The notes under the pieces: model-generated
The model's input: the letters and a program-made list of their open reading frames with translations, nothing else
Databases searched by the model: none
What the model was told of the DNA's origin: nothing
Program-made: the position numbers and the translations under genes
In this document: piece after piece, positions 37,150-44,876 of the stretch
How positions within the stretch are numbered: the first letter of the stretch is position 1
Layout: each line of letters begins with the position of its first letter
Assembly: GCF_020151015.1 (NCBI RefSeq)
Contig: NZ_CP083746.1
Coordinates: forward strand, 4,866,501-4,930,500
Length of the DNA stretch: 64,000 nt
Reading direction: 5' to 3'
Source: Pseudomonas sp. p1(2021b)
GTDB lineage: Bacteria; Pseudomonadota; Gammaproteobacteria; Pseudomonadales; Pseudomonadaceae

Positions 37150-37150
37150 G

Positions 37151-38080
37151 TCAACCCAGGCGCTGGTCGAGGAAGGCGAAGTAACGCTGGCGGATGCCCG
37201 GCAGTTCGTTGGCCAGGTGATGCCTGGCCTCGGGCAGCAGCAGGATCTGCGGGTCGGCGAACTTGGCCTTGAGCACCTTGAGGTTGTAGGGCCAGTCCAC
37301 CGTGCCGTCCGCTTCCCCTTGTACGATCAACGGCCGCCGCTGGCTGCACGGCGCGGCCTCGATGCGCTTGACCCAGGCCACCAGGGCACCGACCCAGGCG
37401 GTGGGTAGCTGGCGTGGCTGCAGTGGGTCGGCCTCGAGGAACGGCAGGAAGGCCGGGTCGTTGCTGTTTTCGCTGAAGCGCCGTTCGATGCCGTTGACGA
37501 AGTGGCGCAACACGCAATAACTGAGCTTGGACCAATGCCAAGCCCGGGGCCGCACCAGGGGCGCCAACAGGATCACCTGGCCATCGGCCGGGCTTTGCTC
37601 GCCCCGGTGCAGCAGGTGATCGACCACGATCGCCCCGCCGGTGCTTTGCCCGCACAGGTGCCAAGGGCGCGGCAGGTCGAGCTTACGCGCCTGCTCGAAC
37701 AAGGCATCGAGCATCTGCTGATAGATGCCGAAGTCGGCGATGCTGGCCCGCTCACCGCTGGACAGCCCATGCCCGGGAAGGTCGCAGCTGATCACCGCGA
37801 AGCCCTGTTGCAAGGCCCATTCGACCACATGGCAGTACAAGCCCATGTGGTCGTAGTAGCCATGCAGCAGAAACAGGGTCGCCACCGGTTGCTGCGGCAA
37901 CCACACCTGCCCCACCAGCTCGAACCCCGCCGCCTGGAACACGCCCAGCCAGCTTTGCCGTGCGGGAAGGTCCAGACCGTAATAATGCTGGTACTCCCGC
38001 GCCTGGGGCGACAACGGTTGGCGGTCGGCCAAGGGCCAGAGGCTGGCGCGCAGCAGATCAGGGTGAAAGGAGGCAGGCAT
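37151..38080 (-). CDS. Alpha/beta hydrolase, lysophospholipase-like
   Basis: This 309-residue hydrolase has the oxyanion region LFLLHGYYDHMG, nucleophile elbow GQSTGG, a charge-relay acid in QGEADGTVDW and the catalytic His in EARHHLANE. The pattern resembles the PldB/monoacylglycerol-lipase (Hydrolase_4) group. No signal peptide. ATG 38080 is chosen over a GTG four codons upstream. Divergent from the thioredoxin-fold gene. Confidence 0.82.
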   Translation of the reverse strand: MPASFHPDLLRASLWPLADRQPLSPQAREYQHYYGLDLPARQSWLGVFQAAGFELVGQVWLPQQPVATLFLLHGYYDHMGLYCHVVEWALQQGFAVISCDLPGHGLSSGERASIADFGIYQQMLDALFEQARKLDLPRPWHLCGQSTGGAIVVDHLLHRGEQSPADGQVILLAPLVRPRAWHWSKLSYCVLRHFVNGIERRFSENSNDPAFLPFLEADPLQPRQLPTAWVGALVAWVKRIEAAPCSQRRPLIVQGEADGTVDWPYNLKVLKAKFADPQILLLPEARHHLANELPGIRQRYFAFLDQRLG

Positions 38081-38197
38081 CGGTACATCCACAGCGAAGC
38101 GAGTATTGACCTGTGATATTCAGCTCTGGGCCGCATCGTGGCAAGCTAGACCGCTTTTCTACGGGCCTGCGGCGCCCCACAGCCATGCGGACACACC

Positions 38198-38761
38198 ATG
38201 CCCATCCGGAAAACCCTGCTGACCACCCTCGCGCTGTTGCTCTGCGCCGCTGCCCTCTGGTGGGCCTACGCGAGTTTCCAGGCCCGCTACCTGCGCCCCT
38301 TCGACAACCAGCCCACACTGTTCGAAGGCGGCCAGCTGCAGCTGCCACCAGAGCTCGCCGGCCCAGGGCCGATCCGGGTCGTGCATTTCTGGGACCCTGC
38401 CTGCCCCTGCAACGTCGGCAACCAGCAGCATCTGGGGGAACTGGTCGAACACTTCGCACCCCAGGGCGTGAGCTTCCATGTCGTGCAGAAAGCCGGCAGC
38501 CACGGCCAGTTGCCGGCCAACCTCACCGGCCTCAGGCCCCTGGCCCTGTTGCCCGGCAGCGAGCGGATCCCCGCCTCGCCCGCCGTGGCGATCTGGGACC
38601 GGGAAGGCCGCCTGGCCTACTTCGGCCCCTACAGCGAAGGCGCGGTGTGCAATGCCAGCAACAGCTTCGTCGAGCCGATCCTCAAGGCACTGCTCGAGGG
38701 CCGTTCGGTCAATGCCTCCAACACCCTGGCCCAGGGCTGCTATTGCCCCTGGGCCGGCTGA
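38198..38761 (+). CDS. Membrane-anchored thioredoxin-fold protein (DUF6436-like)
   Basis: This 187-residue protein has an N-terminal membrane anchor (about 7-25) and a periplasmic thioredoxin-like domain. The redox site is DPACPCNVGNQQ (C-P-C rather than CxxC). The C terminus carries a second CxC (GCYCPWAG). The two CxC pairs could exchange disulfides. Its end overlaps the convergent acetyltransferase gene by 22 bases. Role unknown. Confidence 0.72.
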   Translation: MPIRKTLLTTLALLLCAAALWWAYASFQARYLRPFDNQPTLFEGGQLQLPPELAGPGPIRVVHFWDPACPCNVGNQQHLGELVEHFAPQGVSFHVVQKAGSHGQLPANLTGLRPLALLPGSERIPASPAVAIWDREGRLAYFGPYSEGAVCNASNSFVEPILKALLEGRSVNASNTLAQGCYCPWAG

Positions 38762-39306
38762 CGTACCCGCGCCGGGTTGCCCACCGCGATCGCGCCTGCC
38801 GGCACGTCACGGGTCACCACGCTGCCGGCGCCGATCACTGCATTGTCGCCGATGGTCACTCCCGGCAGGATGATCGCCCCGCCACCGATCCACACGTTGT
38901 CGCCGATGGTCACCGGCCGCCCGCTTTCGAGCCCCGTGCGGCGCACCTCGGGGTCGAGCGGGTGGTCGGCGGTGTAGATCTGCACCGCCGGGCCGATCTG
39001 GCAATCCGCGCCGATACGCACGGGCAGCACGTCGAGGATCACGCAGTTGAAGTTCATGAAGGTGTTGGCACCGACACTGATGTTGTAGCCATAGTCGCAG
39101 TAGAACGGCGGGCGGATCACCGCACCGCTGCCCGCATGGGCGAAGTGCGCGACCAACAGCCCGTGGCGGGCATCGTTGAGCAGGTCGGTGCTGGTGTTGT
39201 AGCGGTGCATCCAGTGCTTGTTGGCGATCTGCTCGGCCTGCAGTTCGGGGCATCCCGCATGATAGAGCTGGCCGGCCAGCATTTTCTGTTTTTCGCTCAG
39301 GGACAT
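38740..39306 (-). CDS. Hexapeptide O-acetyltransferase (maltose acetyltransferase type)
   Basis: This 188-residue left-handed beta-helix enzyme has the N-terminal Mac domain (MLAGQLYHAGCPELQAEQIANKHWMHRYN), hexapeptide repeats (VTIGDNVWIGGGAIILPGVTIGDNAVIGAGSVV) and the catalytic His in YTADHPLD. It transfers acetyl from acetyl-CoA to sugars; the true acceptor is unknown (maltose/galactoside/Nod-factor types share this fold). ATG 39306 follows GGAAGGAG; the reading frame runs on upstream without family sequence. Confidence 0.9.
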   Translation of the reverse strand: MSLSEKQKMLAGQLYHAGCPELQAEQIANKHWMHRYNTSTDLLNDARHGLLVAHFAHAGSGAVIRPPFYCDYGYNISVGANTFMNFNCVILDVLPVRIGADCQIGPAVQIYTADHPLDPEVRRTGLESGRPVTIGDNVWIGGGAIILPGVTIGDNAVIGAGSVVTRDVPAGAIAVGNPARVRQPAQGQ

Positions 39307-39393
39307 GGAGACTCCTTCCAGGGGGCTATGCTGAGTTCGCGAATCCGTCGATGATCGGACCACATTTTTCGCTCGAGTGCACAAGGAGTCTCG

Positions 39394-41757
39394 ATGAAGC
39401 GCAGCCTGACCCTGCTGGCAGTGGTGGTCGCCGCCGCCGTGGGTGCCGGTTTCTGGTACGTGCAGAGCAAGCAACCGCAGCGCGAGGGCGAGGTCGCCAT
39501 CGCTGGCCTGCAGGCGCCGGTCAGCGTGCGCTACGACGCCCGCGGCGTGCCACACCTGCTGGCTGGCAACGAACCAGACCTGTACCGCGCCCTGGGCTAC
39601 GTACACGCCCAGGACCGCTTGTTCCAGATGGAGATCCTGCGCCGCCTGGCCCGAGGTGAGCTGGCTGAGGTGCTGGGCGCCAAGCTGGTGCCCACCGACA
39701 CGTTGTTCCGCAGCCTGCGCATCCGCGAGCAGGCCGCGCGCATGGTCCAGCGTCAGGACCGCCAGTCTCCTGCCTGGCAGGCCCTGCAAGCCTACCTCGA
39801 CGGCGTCAACCAGTGGCAGGCCAGCCATCCCAAGCCCATGGAGTTCGACCTGCTGGGCATCGCGCCGCGCCCTTTCACCGCCGAAGACACCCTCAGCATC
39901 GCCGGCTACCTGGCCTACAGCTTTGCTGCCGCATTCCGTACCGAGCCGGCGCTCACTTACGTGCGCGACCAGCTCGGCCCCGAATACCTGAAGATTTTCG
40001 ACCTGGCCTGGCAACCCCAGGGCGCCTTGGCCACGCCCCTGGCGGCTGCCGACTGGCGCAGCCTGGAACACTTGGCGCGCTTGAGCCACGAAGCCCTCGG
40101 CAATGCCGGCCTGCCCCAGTTCGAAGGCAGCAACGCCTGGGCCGTCGCCGGCAACCGCACCCGCAGCGGCCGCCCACTGCTGGCAGGCGACCCGCACATC
40201 GGCTTCGCCGTGCCGGCCGTGTGGTACGAAGCAGAGCTGTCGGCACCGGGCTTCAACCTGTACGGCTACTTCCAGGCCCTGAACCCCTTCGCCCTGCTCG
40301 GCCACAACCGTGACTTCGGCTGGAGCCTGACCATGTTCCAGAACGACGATGTTGACCTGGTGGCCGAGCAGGTCAACCCGGGCGACCCGAAGCAGGTGCG
40401 TATCGATGGCCGCTGGCAGCCGCTGGAGCAAAGCGAACAGCAGATCGCGGTCAAGGGTGAGGCGCCGGTGAGCATTACCCTGCAGCGTTCGCCCCACGGT
40501 CCGATCGTCAACACAGCGCTGGGCGAAACGGCAGGCACCACACCCATCGCCATGTGGTGGGCCTTCCTGGAAACCGAAAACCCAATCCTGGAAGCGTTCT
40601 ACCGGATCAACCGTGCCGACACCCTGGACAAGATGCGCGAGGCGGCGGCCAAGATCCAGGCGCCCGGGCTGAACCTGGTGTGGGCCAATGCCCGGGGCGA
40701 TATCGGCTGGTGGGCGGCCGCGCAGTTGCCGATCCGCCCAGACGGCGTCGACCCGGCTTTCATTCTCGATGGCAGCACGGCCCAGGCCGACAAGCTCGGC
40801 TTCTACCCCTTCAGCGTCAACCCGCAGCAGGAGAACCCAGCCAGCGGCTACATCGTCTCGGCGAACGTCCAGCCCCCGGCGGTGGTGCCGATCCCGGGCT
40901 ACTACAACCTGCCGGACCGTGGCCGTCAGCTCGACCGGCAGCTGGCCGACCCAAGCATCAAGTGGGATATCCAGAACAGCCAGGCTCTGCAGCTCGACGA
41001 CACGACGGACTATGGCCCGCGGACCTTGGCGCCGCTGCTGGGCACCTTGCGCGCCATCGCCCAGGGCGATGAGGAAAAGGAGCTAGTGGAACAGTTGGCC
41101 GCCTGGCGCGGCGACTACCCGATAGGCTCCAGCAGTGCGACCTTGTTCAACCAGTTCCTTTATGAACTGGCCTTCGCCGCCCTGCACGATGAGCTCGGCG
41201 ACACCTGGTTCCCGGCCTTGATCAATACTCGCGTCATCGATGCTGCCCTGCCGCGGCTGGCTGCCGACCCGGATGCGCCCTGGTGGAACATGCAGGGCAG
41301 CAACGAGCACACCGACCGTACCGCCATCATCCGCCTGGCCTGGCAACGCAGCCTCGCGCACTTGCGCGACGTGATGGGCAAGGATCCGGCCAGTTGGCAA
41401 TGGGGCAAGGCCCACACCCTTACCCACAACCATCCGCTGGGGGTAAAGAAGCCGCTGAACCTGCTATTGAATGTCGGCCCGTTTGCCGCGCCCGGCAGCC
41501 ACGAAGTGCCGAACAACCTGTCAGCCAAGATCGGGCCGGCCCCCTGGGCAGTCAACTACGGCCCCTCGACCCGGCGCCTGATCGACTTCGGCGACCCCGG
41601 TGCCGCGCTGACCATCAACCCGGTGGGGCAAAGTGGCGTGCCTTTCGACCGGCATTATGGCGACCAGGCGCAGGATTACATCGAAGGGCGGTATCACAGG
41701 GTACGGATGGGGGAGATACCGGCCCAGAGCACGCTGCGGCTGGTGCCCGGCAGATGA
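39394..41757 (+). CDS. Penicillin acylase-family N-terminal nucleophile hydrolase
   Basis: This 787-residue precursor has an N-terminal signal/anchor (about 4-23), an alpha-chain region, and the autocatalytic site GSNAW with Ser246 as the predicted new N terminus of the beta chain, followed by AVAGNRTRSGRPLLAGDPH. Size and motifs match Pseudomonas periplasmic acylases (PvdQ, QuiP, HacB), some of which cleave acyl-homoserine lactones; length is nearest to HacB. Substrate cannot be read from sequence. No luxI or luxR lies in the window. Monocistronic. Confidence 0.87.
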   Translation: MKRSLTLLAVVVAAAVGAGFWYVQSKQPQREGEVAIAGLQAPVSVRYDARGVPHLLAGNEPDLYRALGYVHAQDRLFQMEILRRLARGELAEVLGAKLVPTDTLFRSLRIREQAARMVQRQDRQSPAWQALQAYLDGVNQWQASHPKPMEFDLLGIAPRPFTAEDTLSIAGYLAYSFAAAFRTEPALTYVRDQLGPEYLKIFDLAWQPQGALATPLAAADWRSLEHLARLSHEALGNAGLPQFEGSNAWAVAGNRTRSGRPLLAGDPHIGFAVPAVWYEAELSAPGFNLYGYFQALNPFALLGHNRDFGWSLTMFQNDDVDLVAEQVNPGDPKQVRIDGRWQPLEQSEQQIAVKGEAPVSITLQRSPHGPIVNTALGETAGTTPIAMWWAFLETENPILEAFYRINRADTLDKMREAAAKIQAPGLNLVWANARGDIGWWAAAQLPIRPDGVDPAFILDGSTAQADKLGFYPFSVNPQQENPASGYIVSANVQPPAVVPIPGYYNLPDRGRQLDRQLADPSIKWDIQNSQALQLDDTTDYGPRTLAPLLGTLRAIAQGDEEKELVEQLAAWRGDYPIGSSSATLFNQFLYELAFAALHDELGDTWFPALINTRVIDAALPRLAADPDAPWWNMQGSNEHTDRTAIIRLAWQRSLAHLRDVMGKDPASWQWGKAHTLTHNHPLGVKKPLNLLLNVGPFAAPGSHEVPNNLSAKIGPAPWAVNYGPSTRRLIDFGDPGAALTINPVGQSGVPFDRHYGDQAQDYIEGRYHRVRMGEIPAQSTLRLVPGR

Positions 41758-41763
41758 ATGTAC

Positions 41764-41883
41764 GGGGCTGCTGCGCAGCCCAATCGCGGGACAAGCCCGC
41801 TCCAACAGGGGTCGCGTTGTGCATGCAATGTGACCTATTTGTGCGAGCGGGCTTGCCCCGCGATTGGGCCGCAACGCGGCCCC
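41764..41883. repeat. REP inverted pair (GCCC-core type)
   Basis: Opposed units at 41764-41808 and 41840-41883 directly after the acylase stop. Confidence 0.9.
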
Positions 41884-41904
41884 AGTATCACGTTCGTCGG
41901 ATTA

Positions 41905-41940
41905 GCCGGAAATTTGCGCCCGGCGCGGGATCTTTCCGGC
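41905..41940. other. Inverted repeat GCCGGAAA / TTTCCGGC
   Basis: Eight-base perfect arms (41905-41912 and 41933-41940) enclose a GC-rich hairpin (GCGCCCGGCGC). It lies between the REP pair and a 27-codon open frame. It could be part of a small RNA or an operator; nothing in the sequence decides between these. Confidence 0.3.
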
Positions 41941-41994
41941 AAAAACCTTTTCCAAGAGCTCTGACCCGTACGGCCCTCTACTGGAACGACAACA

Positions 41995-42078
41995 ATGAAC
42001 AGCTCTTGCCCGCCGGTTTCCAACGAACAGCTTCAATGGCTCCTGGCCCTGCGCCGGGCGCTGGCCAATTCGCGCTGA
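41995..42078 (+). CDS. Possible 27-residue small protein
   Basis: An ATG frame of 27 codons (begins MNSSCPPVSNEQ, ends RRALANSR) runs to 18 bases before a strong stem-loop terminator. The middle (LQWLLALRRALA) would form an amphipathic helix. The ribosome site is weak (GGAACGAC). It fits a short transcript ending at 42125, but it is too short to prove from sequence. Confidence 0.3.
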   Translation: MNSSCPPVSNEQLQWLLALRRALANSR

Positions 42079-42095
42079 TTGGCCCTGCATGAACG

Positions 42096-42125
42096 AAAAC
42101 GCCGACGCAAATGCGTCGGCGTTTT
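42096..42125. terminator. Bidirectional terminator
   Basis: A perfect 13-base stem (AAAACGCCGACGC / GCGTCGGCGTTTT, four-base loop) has A-run and T-run flanks, so it works in both directions. It sits between the rightward acylase side and the leftward metQ-like gene, which ends 19 bases away. Confidence 0.9.
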
Positions 42126-42143
42126 CGTTTCCAGGCGTTTGAA

Positions 42144-42929
42144 TCAGAACGCCGGCAATACCGCGCCGCTGTATTTCTTGGCGATGAATGCCTTGACCTC
42201 TGGGCTGGTCAGGGCCTTGGCCAGCTTCTGGATGGCCTCGCTGTCCTTGTTGTCGGGGCGGGCGACCAGGAAGTTCACGTAGGGCGAGTCGCTGCCTTCG
42301 ATCACCAGAGCATCCTTGGCCGGGTTCAGGCCGGCTTCCAGGGCATAGTTGGTGTTGATCATGTCCAGGTCGACCTGGTCCAGCACGCGCGGCAGCATGG
42401 CCGATTCCAGCTCGCGGAACTTCAGCTTCTTCGGGTTCTCGGCGATGTCCTTCGGGGTGGCCAGGGCGTTCTTGGGGTCTTTCAGGGTGATCAGGCCAGC
42501 CTTCTGCAGGAGCAGCAGCGCACGGCCGCTGTTGCTGCCTTCGTTGGGGATGGCGACGGTGGCGCCCTCCTGCAGGTCAACCAGGCTCTTGACCTTCTTC
42601 GAGTAGCCGCCGAAAGGCTCGACATGCACACCGATGACGGTTTCCAGGTGGGTACCCTTACCTTCGTTGAAGTTCTTCAGGTACGGCAAGGTCTGGAAGT
42701 AGTTGGCATCCAGGCGCTTCTGGTCGACCTGGACGTTGGGCTGTACGTAATCGGTGAAGACCTTGATCTGCAGGTCCACACCTTCCTTGGCCAGGGTCGG
42801 CTTGATCAGTTCGAGGATCTCGGCGTGGGGCACCGGGGTGGCAGCTACCACCAGTTTCTCAGCGGCGTTGGCGAAGCCGGTCAGCGACAGGGCTGCGGCC
42901 AGGGCTGCGGTCAGCAGGGTCTTTTTCAT
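42144..42929 (-). CDS. MetQ/NlpA-family periplasmic binding protein
   Basis: This 261-residue binding protein has a signal peptide (cut near ANA, residue 22) without a lipobox cysteine, so it is periplasmic rather than a lipoprotein. Family motifs: LVVAATPVPHAEILELIKPTLAKEGV, VQVDQKRLDANYFQTLPYL, VAIPNEGSNSGRALLLLQKAGLI. Such proteins bind methionine or related organosulfur compounds for a MetN-MetI ABC importer, but no metN or metI is nearby. ATG 42929 follows AAGGA. The adjacent regulator and TTATTCC motifs suggest sulfur control. Confidence 0.88.
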   Translation of the reverse strand: MKKTLLTAALAAALSLTGFANAAEKLVVAATPVPHAEILELIKPTLAKEGVDLQIKVFTDYVQPNVQVDQKRLDANYFQTLPYLKNFNEGKGTHLETVIGVHVEPFGGYSKKVKSLVDLQEGATVAIPNEGSNSGRALLLLQKAGLITLKDPKNALATPKDIAENPKKLKFRELESAMLPRVLDQVDLDMINTNYALEAGLNPAKDALVIEGSDSPYVNFLVARPDNKDSEAIQKLAKALTSPEVKAFIAKKYSGAVLPAF

Positions 42930-42965
42930 GGTGATCCTTGTTATCAAGCTGATGCCATCGAAGTG

Positions 42966-43057
42966 GCGAAGTCGGTGCCCCTTCGGCAGGGGCGTGAAAC
43001 GGACGATACCGGGAATATTTATTCCTTAACAATATCTTTTGTTTAGCTGCTTATTCC
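42966..43057 (-). promoter_or_regulatory. metQ-like gene promoter region (two candidate promoters)
   Basis: Two readings compete. A sigma54-like element GGCACCGACTTCGC (42966-42979, GG-N10-GC spacing) lies about 37 bases before the ATG but departs from the TTGC part. A sigma70 pair TTGTTA (43027-43032) and TATCGT (43003-43008) has an 18-base spacer. Upstream, the near-palindrome GGAATATTTATTCC (43012-43025) and TTATTCC (43051-43057) resemble CysB half-sites as I recall them. Confidence 0.35.
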
Positions 43058-43105
43058 AAAAACAAATGACCATTATGAGCTTGGAGCATGAGCGGACCGT
43101 CCGAC

Positions 43106-44053
43106 CTAGCGTGCGGAGGCGTTCAGGCCCGTCAATGAGTCCTCCAGCAACCGGCGCACGGCATGCCGGGTCTGCGGATTGCGGCTGCGGGCCAGTTGCT
43201 CGAGTTGCCGGGCCAGGCCGGCCAAGGGTGTGATGCCCGGCAGGTCCAGATGCTCTGGCAGGATCTGCTCGCCCTCGCTCACCAGCAGGGCAAAATGGAT
43301 GACGTTCTCGAGTTCCCGGGTATTGCCCGGCCACGCATGGGCTTCCAGGGCTTGCTGTGCGGCCTCGCTGATCAGCGGCACCGAGCGGTCCAGGCGCACG
43401 CTGTAGATGCCCACGAAATATTCGGCCAATGGCAGGATGTCACCGACCCGCTCGCGCAGGGCCGGCAGCTCCAGCTGGCCTTCGCGCAGGTAATGGTAGA
43501 GGCGTTCGTTGAAATGCCCGGCGCGCACGGCCTGGGCCAGGTCGATGCTGGAGGCGGCGACCAGGCGTACGTCCACCGGTAGCGGCCGCTGGGCACCGAC
43601 ACGGGTGACCTCGCGGTTTTCCAGCGCCGCCAGCAGCTTGGCCTGGATGGCCAGCGGCAGGTCGGCGATCTCGTCCAGGTACAAGGTGCCGCCGTTGGCC
43701 GAACCGAACCAGCCAGCCCGGCCGCCGGCCGTCCCGCCTTGGGCACCGGCGCTGTAGCCGAACAGCTCGGCATCGGCATAGGTCGGGCTGATCGCCGCGC
43801 AGCTCACCGAGACGAACAACCCGCCGCGGTCGCTGGCCCGGTGCACCTGACGGGCCAACAGTTCCTTGCCGGTGCCGGTCTCGCCGCGGATCAGCACCGG
43901 CACCGGTTGCGGCGCCAGGCGCTCCAAGGCATCGCGCAGCTGTTGCGAGCGCGGGTCGATGAACACCAGCGCCTTGGCGCGGATGCTCAACGGGCTCTTG
44001 TCCAGTTCGGGAAAGGTCAACAATGGTTGGCCGAAGGCATTATGCGAAGTCAT
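43106..44053 (-). CDS. Sigma54-activator-family regulator with altered GAFTGA loop
   Basis: This 315-residue AAA+ regulator has only about 40 residues before the ATPase domain, so no receiver or sensor domain. Walker A is GETGTGKE, Walker B TLYLDEI, sensor and arginine-finger regions look intact (RLYHYLREGQLELPALRERVGDILPL, WPGNTRELENVI). The sigma54-contact motif GAFTGA is replaced position for position by GAQGGT (in GYSAGAQGGTAGGRAGWF). It resembles Pseudomonas sulfur-starvation activators such as SfnR in lacking an N-terminal domain. The C-terminal DNA-binding region is short. Confidence 0.8.
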   Translation of the reverse strand: MTSHNAFGQPLLTFPELDKSPLSIRAKALVFIDPRSQQLRDALERLAPQPVPVLIRGETGTGKELLARQVHRASDRGGLFVSVSCAAISPTYADAELFGYSAGAQGGTAGGRAGWFGSANGGTLYLDEIADLPLAIQAKLLAALENREVTRVGAQRPLPVDVRLVAASSIDLAQAVRAGHFNERLYHYLREGQLELPALRERVGDILPLAEYFVGIYSVRLDRSVPLISEAAQQALEAHAWPGNTRELENVIHFALLVSEGEQILPEHLDLPGITPLAGLARQLEQLARSRNPQTRHAVRRLLEDSLTGLNASAR

Positions 44054-44117
44054 GACGAACTCCCGCCCGACGCCGTCGCCGGCCGGGCGTCAAGGTATTC
44101 GAAGAAGCGCTGGCGAA

Positions 44118-44699
44118 TCAGGCGCGGCGCAAGGCCCGCTGTTCGATCCGACCCTGCAGCCGGTAGAGGTAGGCGAAGCCTTGTTCCCAACGCTCATGAC
44201 CGGACTTGACGTTGATGTGCCCCGCGTTGGCCAGCAGCCCCGCCTCGGCGCCCCATGCCCGTGCCAGGTGCAGCGCACGCGGCACGCTCACCGCCGGGTC
44301 GTTGTCGGAGCTGACCACCTGGCTGGGGAACGGCAGGGCCTGCAGCGGGATCGGCGCGAAGTTGCGCAGCACCGGCGCGCAGGTCGGCCGCTCCACGTCC
44401 GCCGGTGCTACCAGCAGCGCCCCGTGCACCCGGCGCAGCAAGGCCGGGCTGGCCTGTGCGGCCCAATGGGCGACGGTGATGCAGCCCAGGCTGTGAGCGA
44501 TCAAGATCACCGGCGAGCGTTCGGCGGCGATCGCCTGCTCCAGTGCGTGCACCCAGTCATGCCGCTGCGGGGTGAGCCAGTCGTGCTGCTCGACCCGGGC
44601 ACTGTTGGGCAGGCTGCGCTGCCAGTGACTTTGCCAATGGTTGTCTGGCGATCCTTGCCAGCCCGGCACAATCAGGTAACGAATAGACTCATTGCGCAT
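44118..44699 (-). CDS. RBBP9/YdeN-family serine hydrolase
   Basis: This 193-residue alpha/beta hydrolase shows the RBBP9 pattern: YLIVPGWQGSPDNHWQSHWQ, W-D/L-P region (HDWLTPQRHDWV), nucleophile HSLGC, acid in SSDNDPAV and His in AGHINVKSG. ATG 44699 follows GGAGGCG; an upstream in-frame start would add 12 residues. It precedes the AAA+ regulator by 64 bases and is likely co-transcribed with it. Substrate unknown. Confidence 0.85.
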   Translation of the reverse strand: MRNESIRYLIVPGWQGSPDNHWQSHWQRSLPNSARVEQHDWLTPQRHDWVHALEQAIAAERSPVILIAHSLGCITVAHWAAQASPALLRRVHGALLVAPADVERPTCAPVLRNFAPIPLQALPFPSQVVSSDNDPAVSVPRALHLARAWGAEAGLLANAGHINVKSGHERWEQGFAYLYRLQGRIEQRALRRA

Positions 44700-44734
44700 G
44701 GGGACGCCTCCAGAAGTTTGCGTGCTTGGGCTCA

Positions 44735-44769
44735 AGTATAGGGAGGCGTTTATATCAGTAAAGGAATAA
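44735..44769 (-). promoter_or_regulatory. Promoter of the hydrolase-regulator operon
   Basis: On the minus strand, -35 TTTACT (44757-44762) and -10 TATACT (44735-44740) are 16 bases apart, about 36 bases before the ATG. TTATTCC (44763-44769) directly abuts the -35, a CysB-like word shared with the metQ-like upstream region. Confidence 0.55.
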
Positions 44770-44802
44770 GAAGATATTTACTTATAACCATTAAACAAAA
44801 AA

Positions 44803-44862
44803 CCGCCCCTACACGATCCCTGTAGGAGCGGCCTTGTGCCGCGATGGGCCGCACAGCGGCCC
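44803..44862. repeat. REP unit with a short partner arm (GGCC-core type)
   Basis: A full unit (44821-44862) faces a short arm CCGCCCCTACA (44803-44813), between the aguA stop and the hydrolase operon promoter. Confidence 0.8.
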
Positions 44863-44876
44863 GAAAACAGCGGACG

